64,000 nt of DNA from a bacterium (GCA_016716565.1 JADJWC010000002.1:744001-808000); one strand, 5' to 3'. Counted from the stretch's first letter, positions 1 through 8,760 are shown. Numbers and translations are program-made. The notes: generated from the sequence alone by a model not told the origin.

Positions 1-137
1 AGTTTCTATGTAGAAATATGTCCAATTGTTAGTTCAAAATTACGGAGAAAATATTGGTGCAGGAAAGGATTAAATTTTACCAAGCGTCAAGTTCTTACTT
101 TTCGTGTATTAAACATAATCTATATCCCGTGAGGTTG

Positions 138-271
138 TCAGATTCCAGACAAGCTGGAATGACAGAGTGTCGTCATTCTGGCGATTCGCCAAAGGCGGAG
201 AGTCCAGAATCTTTGTTCTGCTTTAGTCTCGGATTCCCGACTCATTCCTTAAGAACTTTGCCGGAATGACC
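138..271. repeat. Composite dispersed palindromic repeat
   Basis: This gene-free stretch at the left edge holds nested inverted repeats. ATTCCAG (142-148) pairs with CTGGAAT (154-160). A second block starting near 172 has ATTCTGG and CCAGAAT arms around CGCC/GGCG, and a third block ends in CCGGAATGAC. Such GGAATGAC-type hairpins occur as many copies in a range of bacterial genomes. An open frame across it (54-269) has no family resemblance and simply reads through the hairpins, so I do not call a gene. I see nothing else in positions 1-286. Confidence 0.55.
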
Positions 272-286
272 AACGCTCTATAAATT

Positions 287-315
287 AAAAACCGGATGGA
301 CTAATCCATCCGGTT
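287..315 (-). terminator. Intrinsic terminator of the zinc-ribbon gene
   Basis: AACCGGATGGA (290-300) and its complement (305-315) form an 11-bp stem with a 4-base loop. Read on the minus strand, the stem is followed by a TTTTTAATTT tract. It lies about 40 bases past the stop of the minus-strand gene ending at 357, where a rho-independent terminator would be expected. Confidence 0.65.
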
Positions 316-356
316 CAAAAAGAACTCTTAAAAGAGTTTTAGCTATCGGGCAAAAA

Positions 357-677
357 CTAAATGTAAGATTCCGGAAAATAGAGAGGTTCTACTTCCCATT
401 CATCTTCAACTGTTCCGATGCAGTGTGAGCATTTATGTACGTTGAATACAACCTTCTCTTCATTGGGTGCTGCACGAACGAAGTTCAAAACTGTTTTACA
501 GCTTGAGCATTGCACGATGTGAGATGATGTTGTTTTACGACTGCAATCAGGACATAAGTAACCTAATTCCCCCTGAGATTCTTCCGGATCTACCAGGAAT
601 ATTGAGTTACATTTAGAGTTGTTGCATTTAGCGAAGTGCCACTTAACAGTATCTTTAGTTTCGATAACGCTCTCCAC
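357..677 (-). CDS. Conserved hypothetical zinc-ribbon protein
   Basis: This is a 106-residue cytoplasmic protein of unknown function. It has four cysteine pairs (CNNSKC, CPDC, CSSC, CSHC), so it probably folds as two zinc ribbons. The second half contains HIVQCSSCKTVLNF and HKCSHCIGTVEDEWE, and the C-terminus is acidic. The start is GTG at 677, because no in-frame ATG lies upstream and a GGAGAT ribosome-binding site sits 9 bases before it. It is divergent from the phosphomannomutase and followed by its own terminator, so it is probably monocistronic. Zinc binding is inferred from cysteine spacing; nothing in the sequence fixes a role. Confidence 0.75.
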   Translation of the reverse strand: MESVIETKDTVKWHFAKCNNSKCNSIFLVDPEESQGELGYLCPDCSRKTTSSHIVQCSSCKTVLNFVRAAPNEEKVVFNVHKCSHCIGTVEDEWEVEPLYFPESYI

Positions 678-813
678 AATTTTTGTATCTCCAATGTAGT
701 AAGTTCAAATTTAAAAGTCCACTAATAAATTTTTCTCCCTAAATTATTTTTCTCCCCACATTTTTTCCTGCACAACACCAAACATATCCGAATCTTGCGT
801 TGTAAAAAATCCA

Positions 814-821
814 TATCTTTG
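814..821 (+). promoter_or_regulatory. Candidate -7 element for the phosphomannomutase gene
   Basis: TATCTTTG matches the TAnnTTTG -7 element of Bacteroidota housekeeping promoters and would place the transcript start about 35 bases before the ATG at 863. The upstream TTG is only 16 bases away, so the match is partial. The rest of the 678-862 gap is AT-rich and holds nothing else I can name. Confidence 0.3.
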
Positions 822-862
822 TACTTGATAAATTCACCCACAATAAGCAGAAATGGAGAATA

Positions 863-2209
863 ATGAATAAAATCGCTTGCTTTAAGGCTTATGATGTTAG
901 AGGGAAAGTCCCGTCTGAACTAAATAAAGAATTAGCTTATAAGATAGGTCGAGCTTTTTCAAAATTTATTAATGGCAAGAAAGTTGTCATTGGATATGAT
1001 ATAAGAAAATCATCAGTTGAAATATCTGAAGCTCTGAAGAATGGATTGACCGACAGTGGTGTTGATGTAATTGATATCGGACTTTGTGGAACTGAAATGA
1101 TTTATTTCTCAACTCCACATTTTGATGCTGATGGCGGAATAATGATAACTGCAAGTCACAATCCTCCTGAATACAATGGGATGAAATTCGTTGGGAAAGG
1201 TTCTGTTCCTGTTGGTTACGATTCAGGACTGAATGAAGTTGAGAAGATGATTGTAAATAATGATCTTGGCGAAGTTAGCAAAACAAAAGGCACAGTAGCT
1301 AAAAAAGATGTAATGAAAGATTTTATAAATAATCTTTCAAAGTTTTATGATCCTAAAAAAATTAATCCATTAAAAGTTGTGGTGAATGCTGGGAACGGTT
1401 GTGCAGGATTAGCAATTGATTCTCTGGAACCGAAACTACCAATTAAAATGATAAAACTATTCAACAATCCGGATGGAAATTTTCCAAATGGTGTCCCAAA
1501 TCCAATGCTTGAAGAAAACAGAAAACCAACTATTGATGCAATTAAAAAAGAAAAAGCCAATCTCGGAGTTGCATGGGATGGAGATTACGACCGCTGTTTC
1601 TTTTTTGATGAGCACGGAAATTTTATCGAAGGTTATTACATAGTCGGACTGCTTGCAAAATCAATTCTTAAAAATCATCCCGGAGAAAAAATTGTTCACG
1701 ATCCAAGACTCGTTTGGAATACAGTTGAAGTTGTCGAAAAGTCTGATGGAAAAGCAGTTGTTTCAAAAAGCGGTCACGCTTTCATTAAACAGAAAATGAG
1801 AGAAGTAAATTCGATTTACGGCGGAGAAATGTCTGCTCATCATTATTTCAGAGATAACGCTTACAGCGACAGCGGAATGATTCCGTTTCTTTTAATTCTC
1901 CAATTGATGTCAGAAGAAAAGAAAACTCTTTCGCAGTTGGTTGATGAAATGATTGCTGATTATCCTTGCTCTGGAGAAATCAATTCCACGATTGATGATC
2001 CTGCAGGAAAAATAAAAGAGATTGAAAAGAAATTCTCTGATGGTAAGATTGATTACCTTGATGGCGTTTCAATCGAATTTCCAAATTGGAGATTTAATTT
2101 AAGAATGAGCAACACTGAACCTATCTTACGTTTAAATGTTGAAAGTCGTGGAGATGAAAAATTGATGAAAGAAAAGACAGAAGAGTTGTTGAAGATTATA
2201 AGAAGATAG
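863..2209 (+). CDS. manB: Phosphomannomutase/phosphoglucomutase
   Basis: This enzyme interconverts hexose 6-phosphates and 1-phosphates (mannose or glucose), feeding nucleotide-sugar and polysaccharide synthesis in the cytoplasm. All four alpha-D-phosphohexomutase signatures are present: the phosphoserine loop TASHNPPEYNG (Ser98), the metal loop DGDYDR (239-244), the sugar-binding loop GEMSAHH (321-327) and the phosphate loop RMSNTEP (414-420). At 448 residues it has the usual family length. A GGAG ribosome-binding site lies just before the ATG. The GEMSAHH loop is typical of the dual PMM/PGM enzymes, but substrate preference cannot be read from the sequence. The gene appears to stand alone. 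Confidence 0.9.
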   Translation: MNKIACFKAYDVRGKVPSELNKELAYKIGRAFSKFINGKKVVIGYDIRKSSVEISEALKNGLTDSGVDVIDIGLCGTEMIYFSTPHFDADGGIMITASHNPPEYNGMKFVGKGSVPVGYDSGLNEVEKMIVNNDLGEVSKTKGTVAKKDVMKDFINNLSKFYDPKKINPLKVVVNAGNGCAGLAIDSLEPKLPIKMIKLFNNPDGNFPNGVPNPMLEENRKPTIDAIKKEKANLGVAWDGDYDRCFFFDEHGNFIEGYYIVGLLAKSILKNHPGEKIVHDPRLVWNTVEVVEKSDGKAVVSKSGHAFIKQKMREVNSIYGGEMSAHHYFRDNAYSDSGMIPFLLILQLMSEEKKTLSQLVDEMIADYPCSGEINSTIDDPAGKIKEIEKKFSDGKIDYLDGVSIEFPNWRFNLRMSNTEPILRLNVESRGDEKLMKEKTEELLKIIRR

Positions 2210-2225
2210 ATATTACTAAAGGATA

Positions 2226-2318
2226 TGTCATTGCGAGGATCCTCCGAAGGTGGAGACGAAGCAATCCCTTTTAGTCTCAAGATCACTTCGCCCGACTAAA
2301 GTCAGGCTCGTGATGACA
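2226..2318. repeat. Dispersed repeat of the GTCATTGCGAG...GAAGCAATC type
   Basis: The gap between two convergent genes is filled by a repeat. It starts GTCATTGCGAGG, continues to GACGAAGCAATCC at 2268, then has a second nested palindrome (TCAC...GACT..AGTC...GTGA) ending TGATGACA. The first half shares both ends with a short insertion inside the T9SS gene at 33876-33901, so at least two copies of this family are in the window. It may also serve as a transcription end for the convergent genes. Confidence 0.6.
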
Positions 2319-2341
2319 TTTATTCGACTCCAAACTGGTAA

Positions 2342-2902
2342 TTAAATCTCCACCTCAACATTGAACGGCACTTTTAGTTTTTCCCATTCGAGCATAACGA
2401 CAGCTTTTTTATCGGAACTCTTGCTAATCGTATATGCCAGCCATTCCTGCCAGCAATTATTCTGCATTGGTGTTACTTCAATTCGCAAAGCATCTTCAAC
2501 ATCGTTGTATTCAAACGCACCCCATTGATTGGCAACTTTGTTAAAAATTAACGTCCAGGTTTTTTGTCCCGGAATAGCAAAAAAACTATAGCTGCCGGCT
2601 TTAAGTTTTTTACCGTCAATCTTCACATCAGTTGAGAAAGTAATTTTCGTTGCTTCGTTTGCACCTGCACGCCAGACAGCATTGTAAGGTACCAATCCAC
2701 CCCAGATTGTTCTGCCTTTTACTCCCGGTCGACCGTATTCAATTTTAATTTCTGTAAAACCGACTGTTTGTTCAACCATCGCTTTTGGACTTATTCTTAC
2801 TTCCTCTTTTTCCTGAGAATAACTTATACCAGAGTAAGTCCCAACTAGAAATGCTGCCAATAAAATTGTAATTGCAGATAATGATTTCCCAGAGATCTTC
2901 AT
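2342..2902 (-). CDS. DUF2911 family exported protein
   Basis: This is an exported protein of unknown function in the DUF2911 family, which is common in Bacteroidota. The sequence VRISPKAMVEQTVGFTEIKIEYGRPGVKGRTIWGG... is typical: the family core has YGRPxxKGRxIWGxLVPY and a WRxGANEAT motif, both visible here. I chose the ATG at 2902 because AGGGA lies 6 bases before it and a signal peptide (positive start, ILLAAFLVGTYSG) follows at once. The longer frame from 2935 would begin inside the preceding gene remnant. It is downstream of the broken aminotransferase on the same strand and may share its transcript. Confidence 0.8.
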   Translation of the reverse strand: MKISGKSLSAITILLAAFLVGTYSGISYSQEKEEVRISPKAMVEQTVGFTEIKIEYGRPGVKGRTIWGGLVPYNAVWRAGANEATKITFSTDVKIDGKKLKAGSYSFFAIPGQKTWTLIFNKVANQWGAFEYNDVEDALRIEVTPMQNNCWQEWLAYTISKSSDKKAVVMLEWEKLKVPFNVEVEI

Positions 2903-2931
2903 ACTATTTCCCTTTTTCAATAAGAAATTAA

Positions 2932-3093
2932 TCAAAGTTTCTTCAAAGCATCAACTACATAATCTATTTCTTGTTTCGTATTGTAGAAATGCGGTGCAAA
3001 TCTAATATATCCTTCACGTAACGAGCAAACTATTTTTTTTTGCTTCAAATGATCAAATATTTCCTGTCCGTTTTCTGTTCTGAAACTCACGAT
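2932..3093 (-). pseudogene. Severed C-terminal end of the class V aminotransferase
   Basis: Directly after the TGA at 3094-3096, the same frame stays open for 53 more codons and reads IVSFRTENGQEIFDHLKQ, then a segment with SLREGYIRFAPHFYNT, ending at a TGA (2932-2934). This is the normal end of class V aminotransferases, where a conserved S-G-I-V-S-F segment precedes the small C-terminal domain. Here the glycine codon is TGA instead of GGA. The tail has no start or ribosome-binding site of its own. Confidence 0.8.
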
Positions 3094-4131
3094 TCATGAG
3101 AGATGTTTTTCTGGTAATGAAAGCAAAGGCGAATTGTATCCAATCTTCATAAGCTCATCAATAAAATATTTTGAGTTGCTTAAAATCTGCTTTTCTATTT
3201 CATCAAAGCCAAACTCCTTAAATAACTTCATTGATGAATTGAAAGCATAGATAGCGAGATTGTTCAAAGTTCCCGGTTGAAATCTCTCTGCAGTTTCTTT
3301 GGTTGTCAAATCGAAATCCAGCAGTTTCCACGCATCTTTAACTGCAAGCCAGCCGATTGGTGCTGATTTCATTTTTTCCTGAAGTTCTTTTCTCACATAA
3401 ATGAAAGCCAATCCCTGCAAGCCAAGCATCCATTTTTGTGTGCCGTTTGCAAGATAGTCAATATTATATTTTTCGACATCTAATCTAATTGCACCTAAGC
3501 CCTGGATAGAATCCACACAAAAAATAATTCCCTTCTCTTTGCACACTTTCCCAATCTTTTCTAAATCAATCCTATAGCCAGATAAAAACTGGACAAAACT
3601 GACTGAGATTAATTTGGTTCTCGGTTGAATTGCAGCGATAATTTCTTCTGCAGTTACTATTCCCTTTGTTGATTTTAGTATGTCAACCTCAACTCCCTTT
3701 TCTTTCAGATGAAGAAAAGGATAAACATTTGCAGGGAATTCAACATCATTTAAAATAATTCTGTCACCGGGTTTCCAATCTATTCCGAGTGTCAGCCAGA
3801 TTATACCGTTTGCGGTATTGTCGAGGAAAGCTATCCTGTCACCGCTGGTATTAATCATTTCACCAATAATTGATTTTGTTTCATCAGCAACTTTTTTAAA
3901 GGCCCAATAATCGTCCAGTACATATTCACTTCTCTCCTTCACAAATTCATCAATCCTGTTTTTCATTAACGTGCTTATTGGTGCAGTTGATGCGTGGTTG
4001 AAATAAACTATTCCGTTTTTTATATGAGGGAAATAACTTCTTGCTTTTTCGATTAGATGTGTATTCACTTTATAAGAATTAAGACTTTTTCTTTCTGCTT
4101 CTGTCCTTCCAGTAACCCGGTTTTCTTGCAA
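3094..4131 (-). CDS. Class V aminotransferase (cysteine desulfurase-like), cut short by an in-frame TGA
   Basis: This is a PLP enzyme of the class V family, related to cysteine desulfurases and isopenicillin-N epimerases; the exact substrate is unclear. It shows the family's start (YFNHASTAPIS), the LNDVEFPANVYPF segment, the cofactor aspartate region FCVDSIQGLGA and the PLP-lysine segment NGTQKWMLGLQG. It stops at LPEKHLS where a glycine is expected, and the missing end continues in frame (2932-3093). The intact gene would be 399 residues. The ATG at 4131 lies inside the toxin gene; a GTG at 4068, just past the toxin stop, gives a more usual N-terminus (VNTHLIEKARSYFPHIK). It is probably non-functional, or carries a base error. 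Confidence 0.8.
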   Translation of the reverse strand: MQENRVTGRTEAERKSLNSYKVNTHLIEKARSYFPHIKNGIVYFNHASTAPISTLMKNRIDEFVKERSEYVLDDYWAFKKVADETKSIIGEMINTSGDRIAFLDNTANGIIWLTLGIDWKPGDRIILNDVEFPANVYPFLHLKEKGVEVDILKSTKGIVTAEEIIAAIQPRTKLISVSFVQFLSGYRIDLEKIGKVCKEKGIIFCVDSIQGLGAIRLDVEKYNIDYLANGTQKWMLGLQGLAFIYVRKELQEKMKSAPIGWLAVKDAWKLLDFDLTTKETAERFQPGTLNNLAIYAFNSSMKLFKEFGFDEIEKQILSNSKYFIDELMKIGYNSPLLSLPEKHLS

Positions 4132-4384
4132 GATGTGTTACAGCAACAATAAAAATTTCTTCTTGCCGGATTTGATAGATGACTGCAAATGGGAATTTAC
4201 TCGTTATACATTTGCGGGTATTCTTTGAAAAGTTAGGATTAGATGAAGGAAATTTGATTATTCTCTGAATGGATGAATAAATCTCCTCCAAAAATTTTAA
4301 TCCAAGATTTGACTGCTGAGATTCATAATAATCAATAGAGTTGATAAGCTCTGCTGCAGCTTCTGGATGGAAGGTATATTTCAC
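4079..4384 (-). CDS. ParE/RelE-family toxin
   Basis: This 101-residue protein has the fold signature of the ParE/RelE toxin superfamily: MKYTFHPEAAAELINSIDYYESQ at the start, then FLEEIYSSIQRIIKFPSSNP, and a C-terminal strand FIVAVTHLARKPGYWKDR. Members block either ribosomes or gyrase; which one is not clear here. It starts with GTG, overlapping the antitoxin stop by 4 bases (GTGA), so the pair is translationally coupled. The C-terminal RKPGYWKDR resembles that of plasmid-stabilisation ParE proteins. It follows its antitoxin in the usual antitoxin-first order. Confidence 0.85.
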   Translation of the reverse strand: MKYTFHPEAAAELINSIDYYESQQSNLGLKFLEEIYSSIQRIIKFPSSNPNFSKNTRKCITSKFPFAVIYQIRQEEIFIVAVTHLARKPGYWKDRSRKKKS

Positions 4385-4614
4385 TTTTTAAATCTTTGCC
4401 TTATTTCCTTCACTAAATTTTCACCATTCAATGATTCAACTTTTTTCTCGTCATATTCTCGAATACGATTTTCAACTTCATCTTTCCACAGACGATCTAT
4501 ATCAGATTGGGTTGGAACATTAAGGCTTTGCAATAGTTTATCCACCAATTCTGCCCTTGCTTCAAGCGGGAGCAACAATGCTTCATCAAATAATTTTTCA
4601 GTGAGATTATTCAT
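4381..4614 (-). CDS. Addiction-module antitoxin (Unstab_antitox-like)
   Basis: This 77-residue acidic protein probably neutralises the ParE-type toxin that follows it. It matches the putative addiction-module component family (PF09720): an N-terminal helix LFDEALLLPLEARAELVDKLLQSL and a C-terminal charged helix ending VKEIRQRFKK that would wrap around the toxin. It has no obvious DNA-binding domain, which is usual in this family. The stop overlaps the toxin start by 4 bases. The 4615-4847 gap upstream is AT-rich and holds its promoter; I see no gene in it. Confidence 0.8.
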   Translation of the reverse strand: MNNLTEKLFDEALLLPLEARAELVDKLLQSLNVPTQSDIDRLWKDEVENRIREYDEKKVESLNGENLVKEIRQRFKK

Positions 4615-4847
4615 AAATTATTTTCTTAGATATTTATGTTTGATTGCTATAAATATACCTTTTGAATATTCATTATACAAAATCAAAATAATTTACTCGC
4701 CGACTAATGATATTTTAATAAAGCAGAAATCTTCAATAAGGTTTGCTTTCTTTGATATTCGCAACAATAATAATTAGATTTTGACACGAAATTTTACAAT
4801 CATATACCGAAAAATACCAACCATATTTAAATAATAAGGTATACAAT

Positions 4848-7304
4848 ATGACTTATCCGAAATCTCAAAAACACAAAGAACTTTCTCCTGAAGAATTAAG
4901 ATGGAAATGTGACCCGGAAATTTTAGAGTTTGATTCAACACAGGACTTAAAACCAATTGAGGGAATTCTTGGTCAGGAACGAGCATTAAAAGCAATGAGA
5001 CTTGGAGTTGAAATGAGAGCTCCGGGTTATAATATTTTTATTTGCGGAATGTCTGGTTCAGGAAAAGCAACTACGGTAAAGCAAATGCTTGAAACGATTG
5101 GTGCCGATTGTCCGCCGCTTTTTGATTATGCATACGTAAATAATTTTAAAGATTCCGATAGGCCGACACTTCTAAAATTCCCAAAAGGGAAAGCAAAAGT
5201 CTTCAGAAAAAATCTTTTTCATGCAATAGAAATCCTGAAGAGACAAATCCCGCAAGCACTGGAAAGTGAAGATTACATCGAAAGAAAGAAAAAAATAGTT
5301 TCTGACTACACGCAAAAAGAGCAGGAACTTATGCAAGAGTTTGATGCAAAAATGAAAAAAGTTGGATTCTCACTCGGCCAGGTTAAAATGGGTGAAATTG
5401 CTCGACCAGACATAATGCCGATAATAAAAGACAAACCTGTTCCCGTCTTCCAGTTGAATGAACAGATTGAACTGGGCAACATCACCCAGGAACAAGCTCA
5501 GGAAATAATAAAAAAATATAACGATCATCAGCAGGAACTTCAGATATTATTCAAAAAAGGTTTGAAGACAAGCGAAGAATTCCAGGATAAACTGCAGGCA
5601 CTTGAGAGAGGAAGCATCGTTAACGTAGTAAAAGGAATAATTGATAACCTCCAGGAAAAATTCAACGATCCGAAAGTTGTAGACTACCTTGATCAGGTAG
5701 AAAAAAATATACTTGAAAACGTACAAATATTTAAAGGTGCAAAACCTGTTGGCGAAACAACCGAAGAAGGATTTATCATTGATTACTTCAAGGAGTATAA
5801 TGTTAATATCATACTTGACAACTCTGACACGAATGAATGTCCGATAATAGTTGAAACTTCACCAACATACTCAAATCTTTTTGGAGCAGTTGAAAGAATC
5901 AGCGACGGCAGAGGAAGTTTCTTCAGTGATTTCACAAATATTAAAGCTGGTTCTCTTCTGCGGGCAAACGGCGGCTACATTGTTCTTAATGTTATGCATT
6001 TGTTTGAAGAACCCGGAGTATGGAAAACTTTAAAGCGCGTACTGACTTACAACAAACTCGAGTTCCAGGATTCACCAACAATTTTCCAAATGTCAACATC
6101 AACACTAAAGCCGGAACCTATTGACATTGAACTAAAAGTTCTGCTAATAGGCAGCCAGTATGTTTATTCTATGCTTTCTGCTTACGAGTATGATTTTAAA
6201 AAAATGTTCAAAATAAAAGCTGACTTTGATTATGAAATAAAAAGGTCTGACAAAGTATTAACAGAATATGCACGAGTTATAAAAAAATTAATCAAAGAAG
6301 AAAAACTAAAAGAATTTGATAGATCGGCAATTGCATATCTTATGGAACTCGCTGCGGTGTTCGCCGGACAAAAGAACAAACTAACGACTCGCTTTTCCAG
6401 AATTGCAGATATAGCACGTGAAGCAAATTTCTGGGCAAATGATGATGGATTTGACACTGTAAATGATGAACATATAAAAAAGGCTTACAAAAATGCTGTC
6501 AACAGGCACGGAATGCTTGAATCTAAAATTTCAGAAATGTATGAAGACGGCACATTCCTTATGGACACAACCGGAGAAAGAGTCGGACAGATAAATGGTC
6601 TTGCTGTTTATGAAGCAGATTTTTATTCATTCGGAAGACCAACAAGAATTACAGCAACCGTTTCGCTAGGAAGCGGAAATATCATCAATGTTGAACGTGA
6701 AGCAGGAATGAGCGGAAGGCATTACAACAAAGGTGTTCTAATTATTTCAGGATATTTCAAGGAAACTTTTGGTCAGGATATTCCTTTGGCATTCAATGTG
6801 AATTTGGTATTCGAACAATCTTATGGAACTGTTGATGGCGACAGCGCTTCCTGTGCAGAAATTTATGCTTTGCTCTCGACTTTGTCAGGATTACCAATCA
6901 AACAAGGTATTGCAGTGACTGGTTCGCTCAATCAAAAAGGTGACGTTCAACCAATCGGGGGTGTAAATGAAAAAGTGAAAGGATTTTTTGAAGTTTGTAA
7001 ACATGAAGGGCTTACGGGAAAACAAGGAGTAATTATCCCGATCCAGAATGTCAAAGAATTAATGCTGAGCGAAGAAGTAATTGAAGCTGTTCAAAAAAAG
7101 CAATTTCATATCTATCCAATTTCAAGAATTGAAGAAGGAATTGAAATTTTAACTGGAGTAAAGGCAGGAAAGAAAACCGCAAAAGGTTATGAAAAGAATT
7201 CTGTTTTCGATTTGGTAGAAAATAAACTGAAGGAGATGTATAAAAAATCCCGTGCGATCAAAGACGATAATACTAAAACAACAAGAAAAAAGAGACGGAA
7301 GTAA
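4848..7304 (+). CDS. Lon-related AAA+ ATP-dependent protease
   Basis: This cytoplasmic ATP-dependent protease belongs to the Lon-like group with an unusual AAA domain (AAA_32/LonB-like), not to classical LonA, whose N-terminal domain it lacks. Its 818 residues carry a Walker A GMSGSGKAT (67-75), a long coiled insertion (about 130-280, rich in E, K and Q), and a C-terminal S16 peptidase domain. The Ser-Lys dyad is visible as DGDSAS (Ser666) and GGVNEKVKG (Lys709). The C-terminus is a basic tail (TTRKKRRK). The start is weak (AAGG a few bases upstream). It is followed 5 bases later by pyruvate kinase, so they are probably co-transcribed. Substrates are unknown. Confidence 0.88.
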   Translation: MTYPKSQKHKELSPEELRWKCDPEILEFDSTQDLKPIEGILGQERALKAMRLGVEMRAPGYNIFICGMSGSGKATTVKQMLETIGADCPPLFDYAYVNNFKDSDRPTLLKFPKGKAKVFRKNLFHAIEILKRQIPQALESEDYIERKKKIVSDYTQKEQELMQEFDAKMKKVGFSLGQVKMGEIARPDIMPIIKDKPVPVFQLNEQIELGNITQEQAQEIIKKYNDHQQELQILFKKGLKTSEEFQDKLQALERGSIVNVVKGIIDNLQEKFNDPKVVDYLDQVEKNILENVQIFKGAKPVGETTEEGFIIDYFKEYNVNIILDNSDTNECPIIVETSPTYSNLFGAVERISDGRGSFFSDFTNIKAGSLLRANGGYIVLNVMHLFEEPGVWKTLKRVLTYNKLEFQDSPTIFQMSTSTLKPEPIDIELKVLLIGSQYVYSMLSAYEYDFKKMFKIKADFDYEIKRSDKVLTEYARVIKKLIKEEKLKEFDRSAIAYLMELAAVFAGQKNKLTTRFSRIADIAREANFWANDDGFDTVNDEHIKKAYKNAVNRHGMLESKISEMYEDGTFLMDTTGERVGQINGLAVYEADFYSFGRPTRITATVSLGSGNIINVEREAGMSGRHYNKGVLIISGYFKETFGQDIPLAFNVNLVFEQSYGTVDGDSASCAEIYALLSTLSGLPIKQGIAVTGSLNQKGDVQPIGGVNEKVKGFFEVCKHEGLTGKQGVIIPIQNVKELMLSEEVIEAVQKKQFHIYPISRIEEGIEILTGVKAGKKTAKGYEKNSVFDLVENKLKEMYKKSRAIKDDNTKTTRKKRRK

Positions 7305-7309
7305 TTGAA

Positions 7310-8737
7310 TTGAGCTTCAGTAAGGCTAAAACAAAAATTCTTGCGACGCTCGGACCCGAAACTTCGAGCGTAGAAAAAATTAAACAATTGATTTCTTCGG
7401 GTGTCGACGCTGTTCGTCTTAATATGTCACATGGTGATCATAATTTCTATTCATCGTTGTTTGAAAATATTCATACTGCAAGAACTGAACTCAACTCCTC
7501 ACTCGCAATTCTTGCTGATCTTCAGGGACCGAAAATCAGAATCGGTGAATTGGAAGAAAAGCAGATTGAAATTTTCTCAGGCAACAAGATTGAGATTACG
7601 ACTGATGATATAATTGGGGACGATAAAATCATTTCCACATCTTATAAAGATTTACAGAAAGATGCTGAACTCAGCAATTTGATTCTTATCAATGATGGCC
7701 TGATCAGGCTAAAAATTGTAAGTAAAAATGAAAGGTCCGTCGTTTGTGAAATCGAGAACGGCGGAATCCTTTCTCCGCGTAAAGGAATGAACCTTCCGGG
7801 GATGAAGTTATCGACACCTTCAATTACAGAAAAAGATTTTGAAAATCTCGAATATCTAAGTGATAAACCAATTGACTATATCGCTCTATCATTTGTAAGG
7901 AAAGCAGATGATATTCTGAAATTGAAAGAATGGCTAAACAAAAAAGGAACGCCAGTTCCCATCATCGCAAAGATTGAAAAGAAAGAAGCGATAGATTCAT
8001 TCGATTCTATTTTAAATGCTTCTGATGGAATTATGGTAGCTCGTGGTGATCTCGGAGTTGAGTTATCTCCGGCAAAAGTTCCTGTCATTCAAAAAGAGAT
8101 TATTAAAAAATGCAATGAAACAGGTAAGCTGGTGATTACTGCAACACAGATGCTTGAGTCAATGATAAACTCACCAATACCGACACGCGCCGAGGCAGCA
8201 GATGTGGCTAATGCAGTCTGGGATGGAACCGACGTCGTTATGCTCAGCGGTGAAACTTCTGTTGGTAAGTATCCAGTAGAAACAGTCAAGATGATGAATG
8301 ATATCATCATTAATGCCGAACAGCATTACATCTTGAATGAAAATTTAAAATTCCAGATACCGGAAGCATTGGAGGAAAATTTATTTGATTCCGTTCTGAA
8401 AGGAATAACCTCTGTGGCGGAACAAATTAAAGCAAATGCAATCGTTGTGTTCACATATAAGGGAAGAGCAGCAAGAGGCTTGGCAAAGTTTCGTCCTGCT
8501 GCAAAAATCATCGCCATTTCAGACAGTTTCGAGACAATGAATAATCTTTGTCTCCGCTGGGGAGTCAATTCTCTTTTCATAAATAAAATTGATAAACAAA
8601 ACGCGGCAATTGAAGAAGCAAAAATTTTAATACTGAACGCGGGACTTGTAAATAAAGGAGAGCTTGTTATATTTTTATCCCGCGCACCGTTCTCTGAAAA
8701 AGGCAGAAGCGATTTTCTTCACTTTGAGGTTATGTAA
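7310..8737 (+). CDS. pyk: Pyruvate kinase
   Basis: This enzyme makes pyruvate and ATP from phosphoenolpyruvate and ADP, the last step of glycolysis. Its 475 residues hold the family motifs in order: TKILATLGPETSS, RLNMSHG, LADLQGPKIRIG, the B-domain region, KGMNLPG, IIAKIEKKEAID with the catalytic lysine, GIMVARGDLGVE, and the MLESM..PTRAEAADVANAV segment. The C-terminal domain is present and ends normally. It uses a TTG start 5 bases after the Lon-like stop, which suggests coupled translation. No allosteric site can be assigned from the sequence. Confidence 0.93.
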   Translation: MSFSKAKTKILATLGPETSSVEKIKQLISSGVDAVRLNMSHGDHNFYSSLFENIHTARTELNSSLAILADLQGPKIRIGELEEKQIEIFSGNKIEITTDDIIGDDKIISTSYKDLQKDAELSNLILINDGLIRLKIVSKNERSVVCEIENGGILSPRKGMNLPGMKLSTPSITEKDFENLEYLSDKPIDYIALSFVRKADDILKLKEWLNKKGTPVPIIAKIEKKEAIDSFDSILNASDGIMVARGDLGVELSPAKVPVIQKEIIKKCNETGKLVITATQMLESMINSPIPTRAEAADVANAVWDGTDVVMLSGETSVGKYPVETVKMMNDIIINAEQHYILNENLKFQIPEALEENLFDSVLKGITSVAEQIKANAIVVFTYKGRAARGLAKFRPAAKIIAISDSFETMNNLCLRWGVNSLFINKIDKQNAAIEEAKILILNAGLVNKGELVIFLSRAPFSEKGRSDFLHFEVM

Positions 8738-8760
8738 TCTAAAAGTAAAATGTAAATACG

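Noticed and set aside
54..269. 71-residue open frame at the left edge
   Set aside because: It reads through nested palindromic repeats, has no family features and no good ribosome-binding site.
3094..3096. Selenocysteine at the TGA of the aminotransferase
   Set aside because: The site is a conserved glycine position, not a catalytic cysteine, and no SECIS-type hairpin was recognised after it.
3094..3096. TGA read as glycine (alternative code 25)
   Set aside because: Other genes in the window use TGA as a normal stop, for example hldE1, lexA-operon neighbours and lpxA.
4367..4777. 136-residue plus-strand frame over the antitoxin gene
   Set aside because: It is antisense to the antitoxin and toxin genes and has no protein-like features; the minus-strand pair is a clear family match.
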